Of a stretch of 64,000 bases of DNA, positions 51,213-62,488 are shown in pieces. The number at the start of each line of letters is the position of its first letter. The stretch's first letter is position 1. The position numbers and the translations under genes are program-made. Origin of the DNA: Bombus terrestris (lineage: Eukaryota; Arthropoda; Insecta; Hymenoptera; Apidae); NCBI RefSeq assembly GCF_910591885.1, contig NW_025963549.1:62001-126000 (forward strand), written 5' to 3'. The notes under the pieces are model-generated. The model saw only the letters and a list, made by a program, of their open reading frames with translations, was not told the origin of the DNA and did no database searches.

Positions 51213-52949
51213 TGTCGGGTCAACGTCAGGATTAGGGGTGGGGGTGTTCAATGAATCTTCGTTGAAATTAGCCATCGGTGCGGTGTAACAATAGTTGAGT
51301 TTATTGACACAAATTAGAAAGATTACAGCGTCGATATGTAATCGCAATGTTTCGACATTCGCGGCACTATGACAATGGTCTCGGCTCCGGCAACGTTTCC
51401 GCGGTCAACGGATGCTGAGCTCTACCCTACGTTAGCGTCTAAGTTGCACTACATTTTAGAGCAAGGAGCAATTACTACGTATAAGAAAGACAGGTCGATT
51501 GCTGATGAGCCCGCACTAGAGAGTGTCTCTCCATCACGGCGACGCTGTCGAGGAAAACTATGATGGGTGTGTCTAAGGGCTCGGATTCGTGGAGAAAAGT
51601 CTTCGTTCAGAAAGTGAGGGAAATTGACGTTACTGTTAATTGGTCAATTTCCATGTTGGTGGTTAGAGAAGGGTGCTTACCGTCCTTGGGGAGAGTTGCC
51701 AGTGGGAAGCGTTCGTAGACGGATAGATTTCTCTTATCTTCCCGTAGTTGGGGCACAGGCTATTAGTCTATTTGAAATACTTTGTATAATTGAAACTTAA
51801 TATTCGTAGCGGGCCCTCAGCCAGCTAAACATATACGCTGAGGATGCGTCGACATCTGGCAATCATCTTACCCGAAGGACAAAGTCTGCGTGTGGCGAGC
51901 CACGGGACAAAAATCGTTGAAATTTTTACCGTCGTGCCCCGTCCCAAGTATTTCTTTTAAGGAGAGCTATAGAGTTACTTCATGCCTTTGTTAAACAAAA
52001 CGTTCATCCCTTGACCGCGACTACGTTCGGCGACTGATTGTCTCCTCGAGTCCGAGCTCACCATCATAAATCTCTGTAGCGGCAGTCGACAGCAAACTTC
52101 CCAACGGTTTCTGTCCCGTGCCTCGCTACACAAGGACTCTACCTTTCGAACAGATGGTTGCCAGATGTCTATCAGATACAGATTCTCACCGAATATTTAC
52201 AGCGAGCCTAAGGACCCGCTATAAATCTTAGGATTCATGCAGCTGAGATTCTCTAAAGGGACAAATAGTCTTTGTCTCAATAGTCCCTACACATACCACC
52301 CACTACGGGAAATCTGCTTTTTCTCACGTACGACGCTCCTCGCTAGCAACTTTCTCTCAAGGGCAGTTGTCATCCCTTTCCAACAACCAACTCACAATTT
52401 TGCCAATTAACAGCGACGTCCGTTTCCCTCACTCTCTGAACTAACACTTTTCTTAACGAATCCGATGATCCCGTATCCTTAGACACACCCAAACACAGTT
52501 TTCCTAAGGAGCATCATCGCGACAAAAATTCATTCTGTTCTATCGCGAGCCGCGAGGCAAGTTGGAAGACGCCTTCTGGATTGTTCGTCCGCAGTCCTAC
52601 GTAATAGCGAATCTGAATCTCTCGACATATGTGCAATCGTCTCGACTCGAACCACCGCGTAAAGTATCGCGCCGAGCTTGAACTTGTAATCTTGAATCGA
52701 TAATTGTACCGTGCTTTCGGCGCGCTAGTGTATACCACGAACACAAGCAAATAAACAGTTATTGTTAAACAATACCGAGTGATTCTTCTATACCTATCAC
52801 GCACGTTATCTCATCTCAAATAAGTACAGTCGGATCGAATGACAACAGTTTCATAATACGGCTATGGTGAAGTCTAAATTACAGTACTAGGGGTCTTCCC
52901 AAAGTTCCGAAGGGAAGTGTCAGGTGTTCTTTCATCTCCGACACGGCCA
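51213..52949 (-). repeat. M1-type LTR of element b, split by a nested solo LTR
   Basis: TGTCGGGTCAACG...CTCCGACA. Segments 51213-52074 and 52818-52949 together make about 994 bp. An ATG-initiated start of Gag is encoded inside it, as in element a. Confidence 0.85.
52075..52813 (+). repeat. Nested solo LTR F (739 bp, 4-bp TSD)
   Basis: TGTAGCGGCAGTCGAC...GTTATCTCA, flanked by TCTC (52071-52074 and 52814-52817), interrupts the M1 LTR. Its first ~450 bp are homologous to the middle of mdg3-like LTRs but in the opposite sense. The last ~280 bp (from about 52530) match nothing else here and contain an AATAAA near 52750. Confidence 0.75.
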
Positions 52950-53249
52950 TTCTGACTATCACACGTCCTCGTGTGTAACTAAAATATTGAGTTTCCTAAC
53001 ATTAGACTCGATACAATTAACATTATTCACAATTTAACTAGATGTTCGAATAAGGCAAGGGTCCAGTGTAGCAACAAATCCTGTTCGGGGATTTGGCAGC
53101 AAAAAAATAAAAGATTATGAAAATTAGTAGCGTTATAGTTAGTATCCAAGGTGATAGTTGCATCCTGCAAGTTATCAGTCGGATCGTAACGGCATGATGG
53201 ACCATTTTCGATTTCGCACTCCAAAGGATTTCGGCCTTCTAGATCGTAT

Positions 53250-53500
53250 GAGCACATAGAGCTTCGTTCCACGGTCTCACTGAGCCTTATCATATTGTCA
53301 CCCCGAAAAGCATGCAAGTCCCATCGCATGTTCTCACTGAGCCTTATCATATTGTTACCATGAAAAGCGTGTGAGCCACATCACACGTTCTCTCTGAGCT
53401 GTATCACACTGTTACCATGAAAAGCGTGTGGGCCACATCACACGTTCTCTCTGAGCTTTATCACATTATCACCCCGAAACACGTGCGAACTCGCCCTGCC
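53250..53500 (-). repeat. 3' UTR minisatellite of element b
   Basis: Three to four tandem units of about 58 bp (tctctgagct..atcacattgttaccatgaaaagcgtgtgggccacatcacacgt). Position equals that of the minisatellites in element a, but the unit is unrelated by eye. Confidence 0.82.
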
Positions 53501-53734
53501 GGGTGTTATTGGCATAGTGCTACTAATCTTCCGAGATCGAAGTACTCATATCGTCATGGCCACTGTTATGGTCTTCACTACAGACATCCAACTCGGCAGG
53601 GGTGCAACCATCTGGCATTTTCCTCAACATGTCGTGACTGTACTTGAACGATCGCTTACCGTTTAATACCTTTAAGATATACCTGTCTCCTTCCAAAACA
53701 TCTGCTATTACAAATGGACCTCTAAATTTTGGAT

Positions 53735-54322
53735 CTAATTTGGTTTGATTTCTTTCCTCATTTTGCGTAATACGAAATCACCGAGGTTAAACCTAACCGC
53801 TTTAACTTTAGTTTTGTCAAATCCATCCTCATCATACCTAGCACTAGTTTCCATCCACTTTATTGCCTGTCGTCTTATATTGGAGATATCGATACTTTTG
53901 ATGTTATCGGGTAACAACAGATCGCACGGTCTTGTCGTTCTACCTATTAGTAGTTCTAATGAGCTCGAGTTTGTCACGCGGTTGGTGGTGCAATTCAAAG
54001 CCAACTGTATTTCCCCAATCGCGTCTTGCCACGGCCGCCCGGTCGATTCCACTACCGTGAACATAATTTTCAATGCACCCATAACACGCTCTACCTGTCC
54101 ATTGGCTCTACTAGCACCGGTCGCTATTAAGTGAACTTTAATTCGTTTGCTTTCGCAGAATTCTCGAAATTCCTTACCCTTAAAACATATTCCCTGATCT
54201 GCTATTATCCGGCAGGGACTCCCGAATAAAAATATAGCGGATTTAAGCGCTTTAATGGTATTAAGGGAATCTATCTTACGAGTATGATGCAGGTATACGA
54301 ATTTAGTGAAGACGTCGGTCAA
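53735..54322 (-). pseudogene. pol: mdg3-like b integrase core
   Basis: Colinear with element a residues ~1090-1285: IIADQGICFKGKEF (second Asp) and GQVERVMGALK (Glu). It stops at REIKPN where element a continues, and the first Asp lies beyond a break at 54323. Confidence 0.88.
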
Positions 54323-54598
54323 AACAATGACGTGCTCCTTTTAATCGCTTTTACCATTCAACTTGCCTGTTATGTCCATGTGGACCGTATGCCAGGGTAT
54401 GCTGGTCTTAGGTATAGGATGCAGTTCGGCTTGTATCTTACCTAAACTAGCTTTCAAATCTTGACAAGCATGACAGTTCTCAATGAATCGGCGAACGTAC
54501 TTCGCCATCCCTTCGAAACAGTAATACTCGTATAGTTTCTCGAGCGTTTTCTCCCAACCTTAGTGCATAATTGACTGGTGCACATGGTTAATAACAGA

Positions 54599-54931
54599 CT
54601 ATCTAAAACCACTTGGGACTATAGGTAAACAGAGAGTCCTGCCGTTTCTTTGTATCCTACGGTAAATAGTACCGGACCGTAATTCGTATGTATTCGCGAT
54701 GTCCCCCGCGAGCCCATCGTTTTGCAATTCCTTGACGATTTCCAAGATTTCAGAATCACGACGTTGTTCCGCTAACAGCCAATCTTCCGAAATATCTGCC
54801 AGATTAACTATTTTCTCTTTGATTTTGTCGAATTTAATAGGGTCAACGCCTGTGCGGTTTCGCGTAAAGAAATCTACGCGAGCCGTCCGTTTACTTTCCC
54901 GACACATAATGTCATAAATAAAAGTCTGCAA
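54599..54931 (-). pseudogene. pol: mdg3-like b RNase H end and linker
   Basis: Matches element a from TFTFDIMYREGK to VPRGFR. The integrase zinc finger between 54598 and 54323 is interrupted by stops. Confidence 0.85.
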
Positions 54932-54940
54932 GTAAGTCCA

Positions 54941-55246
54941 TCACCTGTGGTCCCTGTCATTTAAATGTACTTTATTACTCAGCGCTTTCAACGAGTTGCA
55001 ATCCGTGACGACAAGAAATTTCCGTCCATGTAGGTAGCGACGGAAATGTTTTACGGCGTTTACGATAGCTAATGTTTCGAGTTCATAGGAGTGATATCTA
55101 GATTCCGCGGAGCTGGTCCTTTTATTGTAATACTCTATTACCTTGTTCTTACCTTCGGCTTGATGCGTCAAAATCGCCCCGTAACTCTCCGAGCTAGCAT
55201 CAGTATGTAGTTCTATCGGGTAATTGGGATTGAATATTATTAGCAC
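54941..55246 (-). pseudogene. pol: mdg3-like b RNase H
   Basis: LHTDASSESYGAILTHQ, RYHSYELETLAIVNAVKHFR and VVTDCNSLKA, colinear with element a; a stop follows at the HRW position. Confidence 0.87.
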
Positions 55247-55656
55247 CGGCGCGTCGGTCAGGACGGAAACTACCTGTTAGCTTATTCTCTCGTGTCTATC
55301 TGTCCAAGTTATATTTCTGTTTTCTGAGATGAGCGCGTACAGGGATGAGCGCGTAGTTTCCTCATCTGTGAGAATTTAGGGATGAACTGTGTGACGGTGG
55401 TTGGCACAGGTTAAGAACTTAAGGTGTGTATTTTACCCGGGTCGGGACGAACTTCTCCGTTATGAATTACACATCTCAAATAAAGCACCGATGTCCTTAA
55501 GAGAACGTTTCGCAAAGTTAAAAGAGAATCCGGCTTTTACGAGGGTATCTAATACGGTGTTTCAATCTTTCTAAAGCTTGATCTATCGAGTCGGTAATAA
55601 TTAGGACGTTATCGAAATAAATATCAACGTACGAATGAGCGAGGTAGCCTGGGGCG

Positions 55657-55887
55657 TTACGAATGGCCCTCCGAAAGACGGACGGTGCAATTATTCAGTC
55701 CAAACGGCATCGTTATCAATTCATATTGTCTGTCGGGGGTAACGAACGCTGTATACTCCGCTGAATTAGGATAAATAGGAATTTGGTGAAACCCGATGAC
55801 CATGTCCAGGCTAATAAAGTATCTCGCCTCTTGCAATCTCGCGACTTGATCCGCAATAAGGAGTAAAGGGTACCGATCCGCGACCAT
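55657..55887 (-). pseudogene. pol: mdg3-like b RT palm fragment
   Basis: YFISLDMVIGFHQIPIYP and MPFGLNN, then a frameshift before the YLDD region. 55247-55656 holds the remainder of RT with many lesions. Confidence 0.82.
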
Positions 55888-55950
55888 ATTTTGACTTAGC
55901 TCTCGGGAACCTGCTCATAATCTATCTGAGTCGTTTTTCTTCTTCACGAG

Positions 55951-56283
55951 TTATGTAGGGCTCGCAAATGGCGAATTACTAGGCCTTATGATCTTTGCTT
56001 TAATTAAAACGCTTGTTTTCTCACGTACCGCTCTTCGCTTCTCCTCGCTAAGTCTATAAGAACTTCCTCGTACGGTGGTGTTAGGATCAATTAATCGTAT
56101 TTCTAACCGGCCTGTATTTGCGCGAATACGTAGGAAACCCGTAACGAATGAATCTTTGAATTTGTCGAGAAGAGAAATTGATCGACTTTTATTATTACCA
56201 TGTACATCAGTGTCAACTTCATTAACGACGATCTCGTTTGCAGTGGTTTCATTACAGACATTAATTATTTTTGTTTTACACAT
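55951..56283 (-). pseudogene. pol: mdg3-like b protease-RT junction
   Basis: Matches element a from NICKTNIVNACN to ANIIRPSKSPFASP. Confidence 0.83.
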
Positions 56284-56840
56284 AGCGAGGCTATTTTGTG
56301 TAATGTTACGTCAAAATCCAGACTTAGAGTTCCGCAACTAATCGCGATATCATATTTTAAATAACTGTCAGGATGGACATGAGAAATTATCTTCGATGTA
56401 AAAATCATTAATACACACAATGAACAAATGGGTGGCATTTGTTTAATACAAGTATTCCCTACTCCTCGCATTACTAATATGTCAGACATTCCTTTGCCAG
56501 AAAATCTCGAGGCCGCGGACTCTTTAATTAGTGAACGCTCGGCTCCCGAATCGGAATAAAATGGAAACGATTAACCCAGATGACTTGATCTCTCCGTTGA
56601 TGCTTCCAGTACGCACGAGTCGACACGCCGCTCGTTATTGAAATTATAGTTTCCTTCCATAATCAGGTTGGCAGCTGCGCCCCATGCAGCGGAGTCGGAG
56701 CACGCGATTTTAAGGGTTAAAACGTGGTAGCGAAAAATTGTTAGGTTTCACACTCGATTTTTGTACTAGCGACTGAATTACTTGCGCACGATGGTCGTAA
56801 GTTCTAGCACTGTTATAGTCGGCACTGATCCCACTTCAGA
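56265..56840 (-). pseudogene. gag: mdg3-like b protease remnant and truncated Gag
   Basis: 56265-56489 matches element a's protease C-terminal half (VMRGVGNTCIK). Upstream of a deletion at about 56645, the first ~60 Gag residues can be followed in broken frames to the LTR. The Gag centre and both zinc knuckles are missing. Confidence 0.7.
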
Positions 56841-57823
56841 TGTCGGGTTGGCGTTAAGATTAGAGTTAGGGTTAAGGGCGTGAAACGAATCCCTATTGGC
56901 GCTAGACGTGATCATTATGCAATAGAGGTGATATTTACTAGTGCAAATATGACTATGATGGAAATGGACAAGTAATCGCGATAATTAGATACTCGAGAAG
57001 CTAATGACAATGATCCTAGGCTCAATAACGAATCCGCGGTCAACGGGATGACGAACTCTACTTTTCTTCAGCGTCTAAGTTGTACTCAATGTTAATGCAT
57101 GGGGCAATCACTACGTATCAGAGGGTTACTTGAATCGTCGTTGAGATCGTACGGGAGAGTGGTTCTCCATCACGGTAACGCTGTCGAGGAAAACTATGAT
57201 GGGTGTGCCTAAGGGCACGAAATCATCGGATTCGTGGAGAAAAGTCTTCGTTCGGAAAGTGAGGGAAATTGGCGTTACTGTTAATTGGTCAATTTCCATG
57301 TTGGTGGTTAGGGAAGGGTGCTAGCCGCCCTTAAGAGAGGGTTCGAGAAGAGGAAGCGTCGTTCGTGAGAAAAATAGATTTCTCCTATTTTCTCGTAGTT
57401 GGAACGAGGATTGTTTTTCGGTTTGAAGGACATTAGTTAAACAAATCATAAGATTTATAGCGGGTCCTCGGACTAGCTGATCATGTACTTACTCAAATAA
57501 TAGAGTCTGCGTGTGCCGAGCCACGGGGCAGAAATCGTTGAAATTTTTACCGTCGTGCCCCGTCGCAAGCATTTCTTTTAAGGACAGCTATAGAATTACT
57601 CCATGCCTTTATTAGACAAAACGTTCATCCCTTGACCGCGGCTACGTTCGGTGACTGGTTGTCGCCTCGAGGCCAATTGCAGTATCACAAGTTTCGAACA
57701 ATTACAATCGGACTGGATGGCGACAATTGTTGAATTACAGCTATGGAAGAATCTAGATTACAATGTTACGGGATTTTCCCAAAATTCCAAACGGACGGTT
57801 CCCGTGTTCTTTCATCTCCGATT
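56841..57823 (-). repeat. M2-type LTR at the right of element b
   Basis: TGTCGGGTTGGCG...CATCTCCGATT, clearly the subtype found beside the F-box genes (shared gcgtgaaacgaatcc, gaggccaattgcagtatcac, gggattttcccaaaattcc). The Gag start codon of the M1 subtype is not preserved. Its outer edge is followed by the AT-rich tatattta. Confidence 0.83.
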
Positions 57824-57829
57824 TATATT

Positions 57830-58800
57830 TATGTCGCTGGTAGTTCTCACGCATTAGCTTATCGACGTCCTGGCTGGGAACGATCAGGGAAGCGAACCTT
57901 TCTGCCCAAGCGCCTGGAGTGATGAATTCCTGAGTCGTCTTTGTTTTGCTCGTTTCAAACATCAGGTGGTATTATTACTTCGCGATTTTCGCTGTAATGG
58001 TGTTCAGTGTTATCGTGCAATAAAAATTCACGCGTTTCGGACGGTCTACGGGTACGATTACGTTCTTGTTGCTAACTTCAATAGCAATGGTCCTTTTTGC
58101 TCTCGATATAAATTGATGCGGTCCGCCGTAGGGTGGTTGTAAGGGGTTTCCGATGGCATCGTGACGTAGAAATACGTAAGACGATGTTTCGAGTGGAACA
58201 CGGAGGTTTCTTTTTCGCCGTGTCGCGTGATCGGGTGAGGCCTGATCTTTTCTATTCGTAGTTTTAGACGGCTTCCGTATTTCGACTTGGCATGTTGCTT
58301 CGTTGGTACACAGAATTCTGCCGGCAATCGTATGCCGGTGCCATAAACCATTTCGGCTGTCGTCGTTTTCACGTCCGTAATAGCTGTTCGTATGCCTAAT
58401 AAAACTATTGGCAAGATTTCTACACAGTTGCTCGTATCGTGGCATTTGATTGCTGCTTTTAGTTGTCGGGGCAGGCGCTCTACCATCCCGTTGGTCGCGG
58501 GGTGATAGGCTGTCGTTCGTAAATGCCTAATGCCGAGGAGCAGGCATAATTCGTTAAATAAGTTTGATTCGAACTGGCGTCCTTGATCGGTCCTTATCCT
58601 TAAAGGTACGTCGAAACGGAATATCCACGTGGAAAGGAGGGCTGAAGCAACGGTTGCCGCCTCCATGTCGGCGATGGAAACGGCTTCGGTCTAACGCGAA
58701 AAACGATCGATTTTCGCCAGGCAGTGTCGGTATCCTAGCGTCCCGTGTCTGGGGGGGTTTGTCATGAGGTCTTCGACGTCCTTTAGCTGTTGATCGCTGA
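57830..58800 (-). pseudogene. pol: CsRn1-like integrase remnant
   Basis: 58058-58666 and 57975-58445 are overlapping frames of an integrase 60-70% like that at 41552-42397 (ATVASALLSTWI, RTDQGRQFESNL, HLRTTAYHPATNGMVERL, VLLGIRTAI). A frameshift near 58250 separates core from the C-terminal module. 57831-57962 encodes PGAWAERFASLIVPSQDVDK and more, which I could not assign; it may be a Gag or a C-terminal tail. No LTR was found. Confidence 0.78.
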
Positions 58801-58963
58801 GGCATTTGCCTAGCGTCACGTTCCTAATTATGCTCTAGCAGTTTATATTTCTCTAATCAAGTTGTTTGAATGAACTGTAATTTATACCTGTTAAATCAGT
58901 GTATACTTAATTGAACCACCCCGATTATCCTAGCAGAAATAAGGTTATCGATCTGTTCGTGGC
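58801..58963. other. Unassigned spacer
   Basis: AT-rich sequence between the integrase remnant and the copia LTR; nothing recognised. Confidence 0.4.
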
Positions 58964-59199
58964 TGTTAGGAACATGATACATTTACACTGTATATGTGAA
59001 TATGTGTGTAAGCGTCAGAGGACGTCCAGGCCTTAGTTGGGACAAAAGACAAGAGTCAGTCGTTACAAGTATCTGGAAGAGTCGGTTGGCAACAAGCGTG
59101 CGTGCGAGTAGGATTTCGAGGTCTTTAGAGTATAAGATATATGTATAACTGTTGTGTGCTAAATAAAGGGAATTATTTGCATTTTCCGAATCCATTCTA
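58964..59199 (+). repeat. Copia A/B-type LTR, nearly complete
   Basis: TGTTAGGAACATGATAC to tccattctata, missing only the last ~9 bp of the family consensus. It abuts the env of Gypsy 1b and probably removed its 3' end. Confidence 0.85.
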
Positions 59200-60430
59200 T
59201 ACGGTTTTATTAGTTTGTAACAAAGATGGTTTCTCTAGTCTAACAATTCGATGTGTCTTTTCTTCGAAAATGCTCAGATCTATTGGTTTTTCTGGTATAG
59301 CTATAAAATGATTCTCAGCGTTTAATGGGATAAAAGTTATATCTTCAATGTTATAAACTACTACCTTACAGAATTTGACAGTGTTTTCTGCGCTTAAGAT
59401 TTCAGAGTTACAATCGTGCTTCACCCGACGGTCGTGAATCGGCTGAGTTTGTTTGCAAATGTAAAAGTCAGATATAGAACGGCATTGCTTATCCAAGTAG
59501 TTTTGATCGACATTGATGTAATTTAGTCCTGACGTTAAAAATATCGGATGGACTACTAAAGGTGCTAAAAACACTTTGTTCGTGAGAGATGGTATGGGAT
59601 ATATTTGCTCTATATCCCATTCCATGTCCATAACTGTTGGTACAGAAATTACAAAGAAAACTTTGTTTTGTCGAGTAAACAATGTGAGTTCTGAGATATC
59701 TAAAATATTTTGGAAATTCTCTTCCTTTGGTATAAAAGCGTTTCCTACTGTTTTGCTACCTAGTACTTGGGCGTAATTGTTAATAAAAGTTCCGGGATCA
59801 ATAATCTGTGGGCTTATTATTCCTTGTTTTCCTAAGATGATTAAATTGAATATTTCGTAGATTTGGAAATGTAAGTCAGAGAGTGAGCTTTCTAGAGCTA
59901 TGACTTTTATTAAGGTGATCTCGTTTTTGTTAAGCGTTTTAAGTTCGTTTGTTACACCTGTGTCTACTTGTTTCAGTCGCTGGATGACGTCGTTATTTAA
60001 AATTCGTTTAATCAAAGCTGTCTGGTTAGCTACTATGGTTTTTAGGCTGTTACCTTCTTCAAAGAGTTTGTCTATATTTTTGTTGATTATATCTAGATCG
60101 TTCGCGGCTAGGGTTCCAAAAAGAGTTTTACTAATAGATCCGATAGCGTCTACTAGTCCTCATCTACTTCTGAGATGAATGTGAGCTAAGGATCGTAATT
60201 CGATGCTAAGTGTTCTGACGTTATTTAGTTTTGCTTGTAAAGAGCGTATTTCTGGTAATATGTTACAGTCTTTTCGTGTCTCGCAATGATTCCTAACTTC
60301 GGCTACTCCCTTTTCAATATATCTTATTTGTTCCAATACAGCACAAATATCTAGTCCTGTAATAACATTTATGTGTGGGCTATAAAGATATGCTTTGGAT
60401 ATTTTCTCATGAAATATTCCATTATTGTCA
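59197..60430 (-). pseudogene. env: Errantivirus-type Env (baculovirus F-like fusion glycoprotein), broken
   Basis: A third reading region downstream of pol, as in insect errantiviruses. The long open part (59197-60015, 272 codons) shows the F/Env-type helical block (DLHFQIYEIFNLIILGKQ) and, nearer the C terminus, conserved Cys residues and a FIPLNAENHFIAIP segment. Upstream, readable pieces run from about 60430 through a basic stretch and a Gly-rich hydrophobic segment near 60110-60160, where the family has its cleavage site and fusion peptide. A stop codon at 60160-60162 interrupts the frame there. No transmembrane anchor is present because a copia LTR cuts the 3' end. It cannot make a functional envelope. 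Family assignment is from motif recognition only. Confidence 0.72.
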
Positions 60431-60443
60431 ATAGGGGTTATTT

Positions 60444-61961
60444 TTAATCCGTTAAGGGTGGTAAAGCCGACGGCAAGGGTGATCGTCCTGAAAAATAAGG
60501 TTTTATTCCGTTACCGTGGATTTTCTTAACTCGATCTCTAATGAGAATCTCATAATACGGTGTCTTGACTGATTTAATAACGTAGGGTCCTAACCATTCG
60601 TCGTCCAATTTATCCGACTTATGATCGTTGTGAAGGAGTATACGATCTCCTTCCTTAAATAAGGTTTGAGTTCTAATGATTTTTCTTGTCTGATCTCTCA
60701 TGTACCTCCTTCTACTTTGTTCAAGAGTGTTCTTCGCTATCATTCCATATTTTTGCAATTGTTTTTGCCATAGTGCAAACATTTCTTCGTAGGTGTAATT
60801 GGAAGTTCGGGATACGGAAGACGGGAGGTTGGCTTTTCTTCCAAATGTTAGTTCGAAGGGTGAAAATCCAGTTGCATCGTGTATCGCGGTATTATACCCT
60901 AGGCAAATAAAGTCTAATACCTGATCCCATTCTTTATTAGAATCGTGTAGGCTCGTGCGAATCATGTCTTTTACTGTGGCGTGTGTTCGTTCTAAGGATC
61001 CATTAGATTGAGGATGAAAACTAGTGGTCTTTATATGTTTGATTTTAAATGCTTCCTCGAATTTTTCCATTAGTTCGCTAATAAAGTTTCGTCCCTGGTC
61101 TGTTAGTATCGTTTTGGGTGCTGACAAGATGTAAATGTAGTGATGTAGTACTGCATCGATAATCGATTCGGTTCGTTGTGTTTTCAGTGGTACTAAAACG
61201 AGATATTTCGTTAGGTCATCGTGAATCGAAAGAATGTATTGATTTCCAGGTGTGGTTTTAGGCATCGGACCAATTAGATCCATGGCTATCTTTTCGTTTG
61301 GTTTTACTGGTGTCTGAGGAATTACGGGTTGTTCCTTGGGTCTGATTCTAACTAGCTTTTGTCGTTGACAAGCTTCGCAATTTTTTATAAAATCTTCTAT
61401 CCTCTCCATGAGGCGTGGGATTTTGAATTGGTCTTTGATTTTACTATATGTCTTTTGAATACCCAAGTGTCCACTAATGTCGTTATGGTTTTCGCGTATA
61501 ATGTCTAGAGCTTGTTCGTCAGTTATGGTTCGTATTGGTTCGTATGCAAAAGTTATTTCTTCAATTTGGTCATTATTAAACATGAGTGTTACTTTGATCC
61601 TAGCTTTTTCGGTTTCGGTAAAACTATTGTCTCCTATCCCAATTTTCTTGCGTTTCTTGGTTAGTTCAAAAATTTTTCGAATCCAAGTATCTTTGTCGAA
61701 TGGACCTAATGTTTCTCTATTCAATTGATAGAAGGTGTGATCGTTTGGCGTGATTTTAAGTCGTCTCGGGGGTGTCGCGTCTTCTGACCATGCGTTAAAG
61801 TGTTCTACAATATTTTCGGAGTTTGCAGGTGTGTCTGGGACTGATTTGTCGGTAATTTGGTAAATTTTTCTGGAAAGTGCGTCGGCTGCTGTGTTCTCTT
61901 TACCTTTGCAATACTGAATATCGTACTCGTATTCTTCGAGTTTAAGTCTCCATCTAATCAA
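60444..61961 (-). CDS. pol: Gypsy family 1 RNase H end and integrase
   Basis: 505 open codons from an internal Met. The same frame is open further upstream to about 62487, so this is the C-terminal half of Pol. It shows the RNase H end (TAADALSRK), an HHCC zinc finger (H-x4-H...CEACQRQK), integrase core Asp/Asp/Glu (MDLIGPM; ILTDQGRNF; NGSLERTHATVK), and a GPY module (LGPYVIKS) after FKEGDRILL. It ends with a Pro/Leu-rich tail just before env. All integrase catalytic residues are present. It is expressed only if the upstream frame break is bypassed. Confidence 0.9.
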   Translation of the reverse strand: MIRWRLKLEEYEYDIQYCKGKENTAADALSRKIYQITDKSVPDTPANSENIVEHFNAWSEDATPPRRLKITPNDHTFYQLNRETLGPFDKDTWIRKIFELTKKRKKIGIGDNSFTETEKARIKVTLMFNNDQIEEITFAYEPIRTITDEQALDIIRENHNDISGHLGIQKTYSKIKDQFKIPRLMERIEDFIKNCEACQRQKLVRIRPKEQPVIPQTPVKPNEKIAMDLIGPMPKTTPGNQYILSIHDDLTKYLVLVPLKTQRTESIIDAVLHHYIYILSAPKTILTDQGRNFISELMEKFEEAFKIKHIKTTSFHPQSNGSLERTHATVKDMIRTSLHDSNKEWDQVLDFICLGYNTAIHDATGFSPFELTFGRKANLPSSVSRTSNYTYEEMFALWQKQLQKYGMIAKNTLEQSRRRYMRDQTRKIIRTQTLFKEGDRILLHNDHKSDKLDDEWLGPYVIKSVKTPYYEILIRDRVKKIHGNGIKPYFSGRSPLPSALPPLTD

Positions 61962-62488
61962 ACGCGAAGAAGGGTCTTTGCAATTTCTGAGCCAAGTGAG
62001 TGCTTGGTGATCGGTTCGAATAACGAATCGTCTTCCTAACAGGTATTGCCTGAGTCTTTTAACTGCCCATACGATAACTAATAATTCCTTTTCTGTGGTA
62101 GAATAATTTTTCTCTGGGGGGTTGAGTGTCCGTGATATGTAACAACAAGGATGTCCGTCTTGTGATAAGATTGCGCCTATTCCTTCATTGGAAGCGTCTG
62201 TGGTGAGTGTGAATGTTTTCGTGTAGTCTGGGTATGCTAAAACTGGGGCTGAGTATAGCTTTTCTTTTAGTGTGTCAAAGCTTGTCTGTTGCGTTTCTGT
62301 CCATCTAAAAGGATTGTCATTCTTTGTGAGATCTGTTAATGGTTTGGCGAGTTTGGAAAAGTTTTTAATGAATTTTCTGTAGTATCCAGCTAATCCGAGA
62401 AATGACTTTACGTCTGTTGGTGTTTTGGGAATCTTAAAGTCTTTAACTGCGGAGATCTTTTTAGGATTTGGCTTTATGCCCTCGTGTG

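Larger units (their letters stand above)
51213..57823 (-). mobile_element. mdg3-like Gypsy element 'b', degraded, with mismatched LTRs
   Basis: The internal region (52950-56840) is colinear with 34352-39015 of element a, but carries many stops and a gag deletion of roughly 650 bp near 56645. The left LTR (51213-52949) is of the same subtype as element a, whereas the right one (56841-57823) is the distinct M2 subtype. The two are therefore not the original pair. Confidence 0.86.

Noticed and set aside
52514..52804. 96-codon ORF inside solo LTR F
   Set aside because: It lies wholly in an LTR and matches no domain.
56860..56882. gttaggg-like bases resembling telomere repeat
   Set aside because: Only one or two degenerate units, inside an LTR; no TTAGG array.
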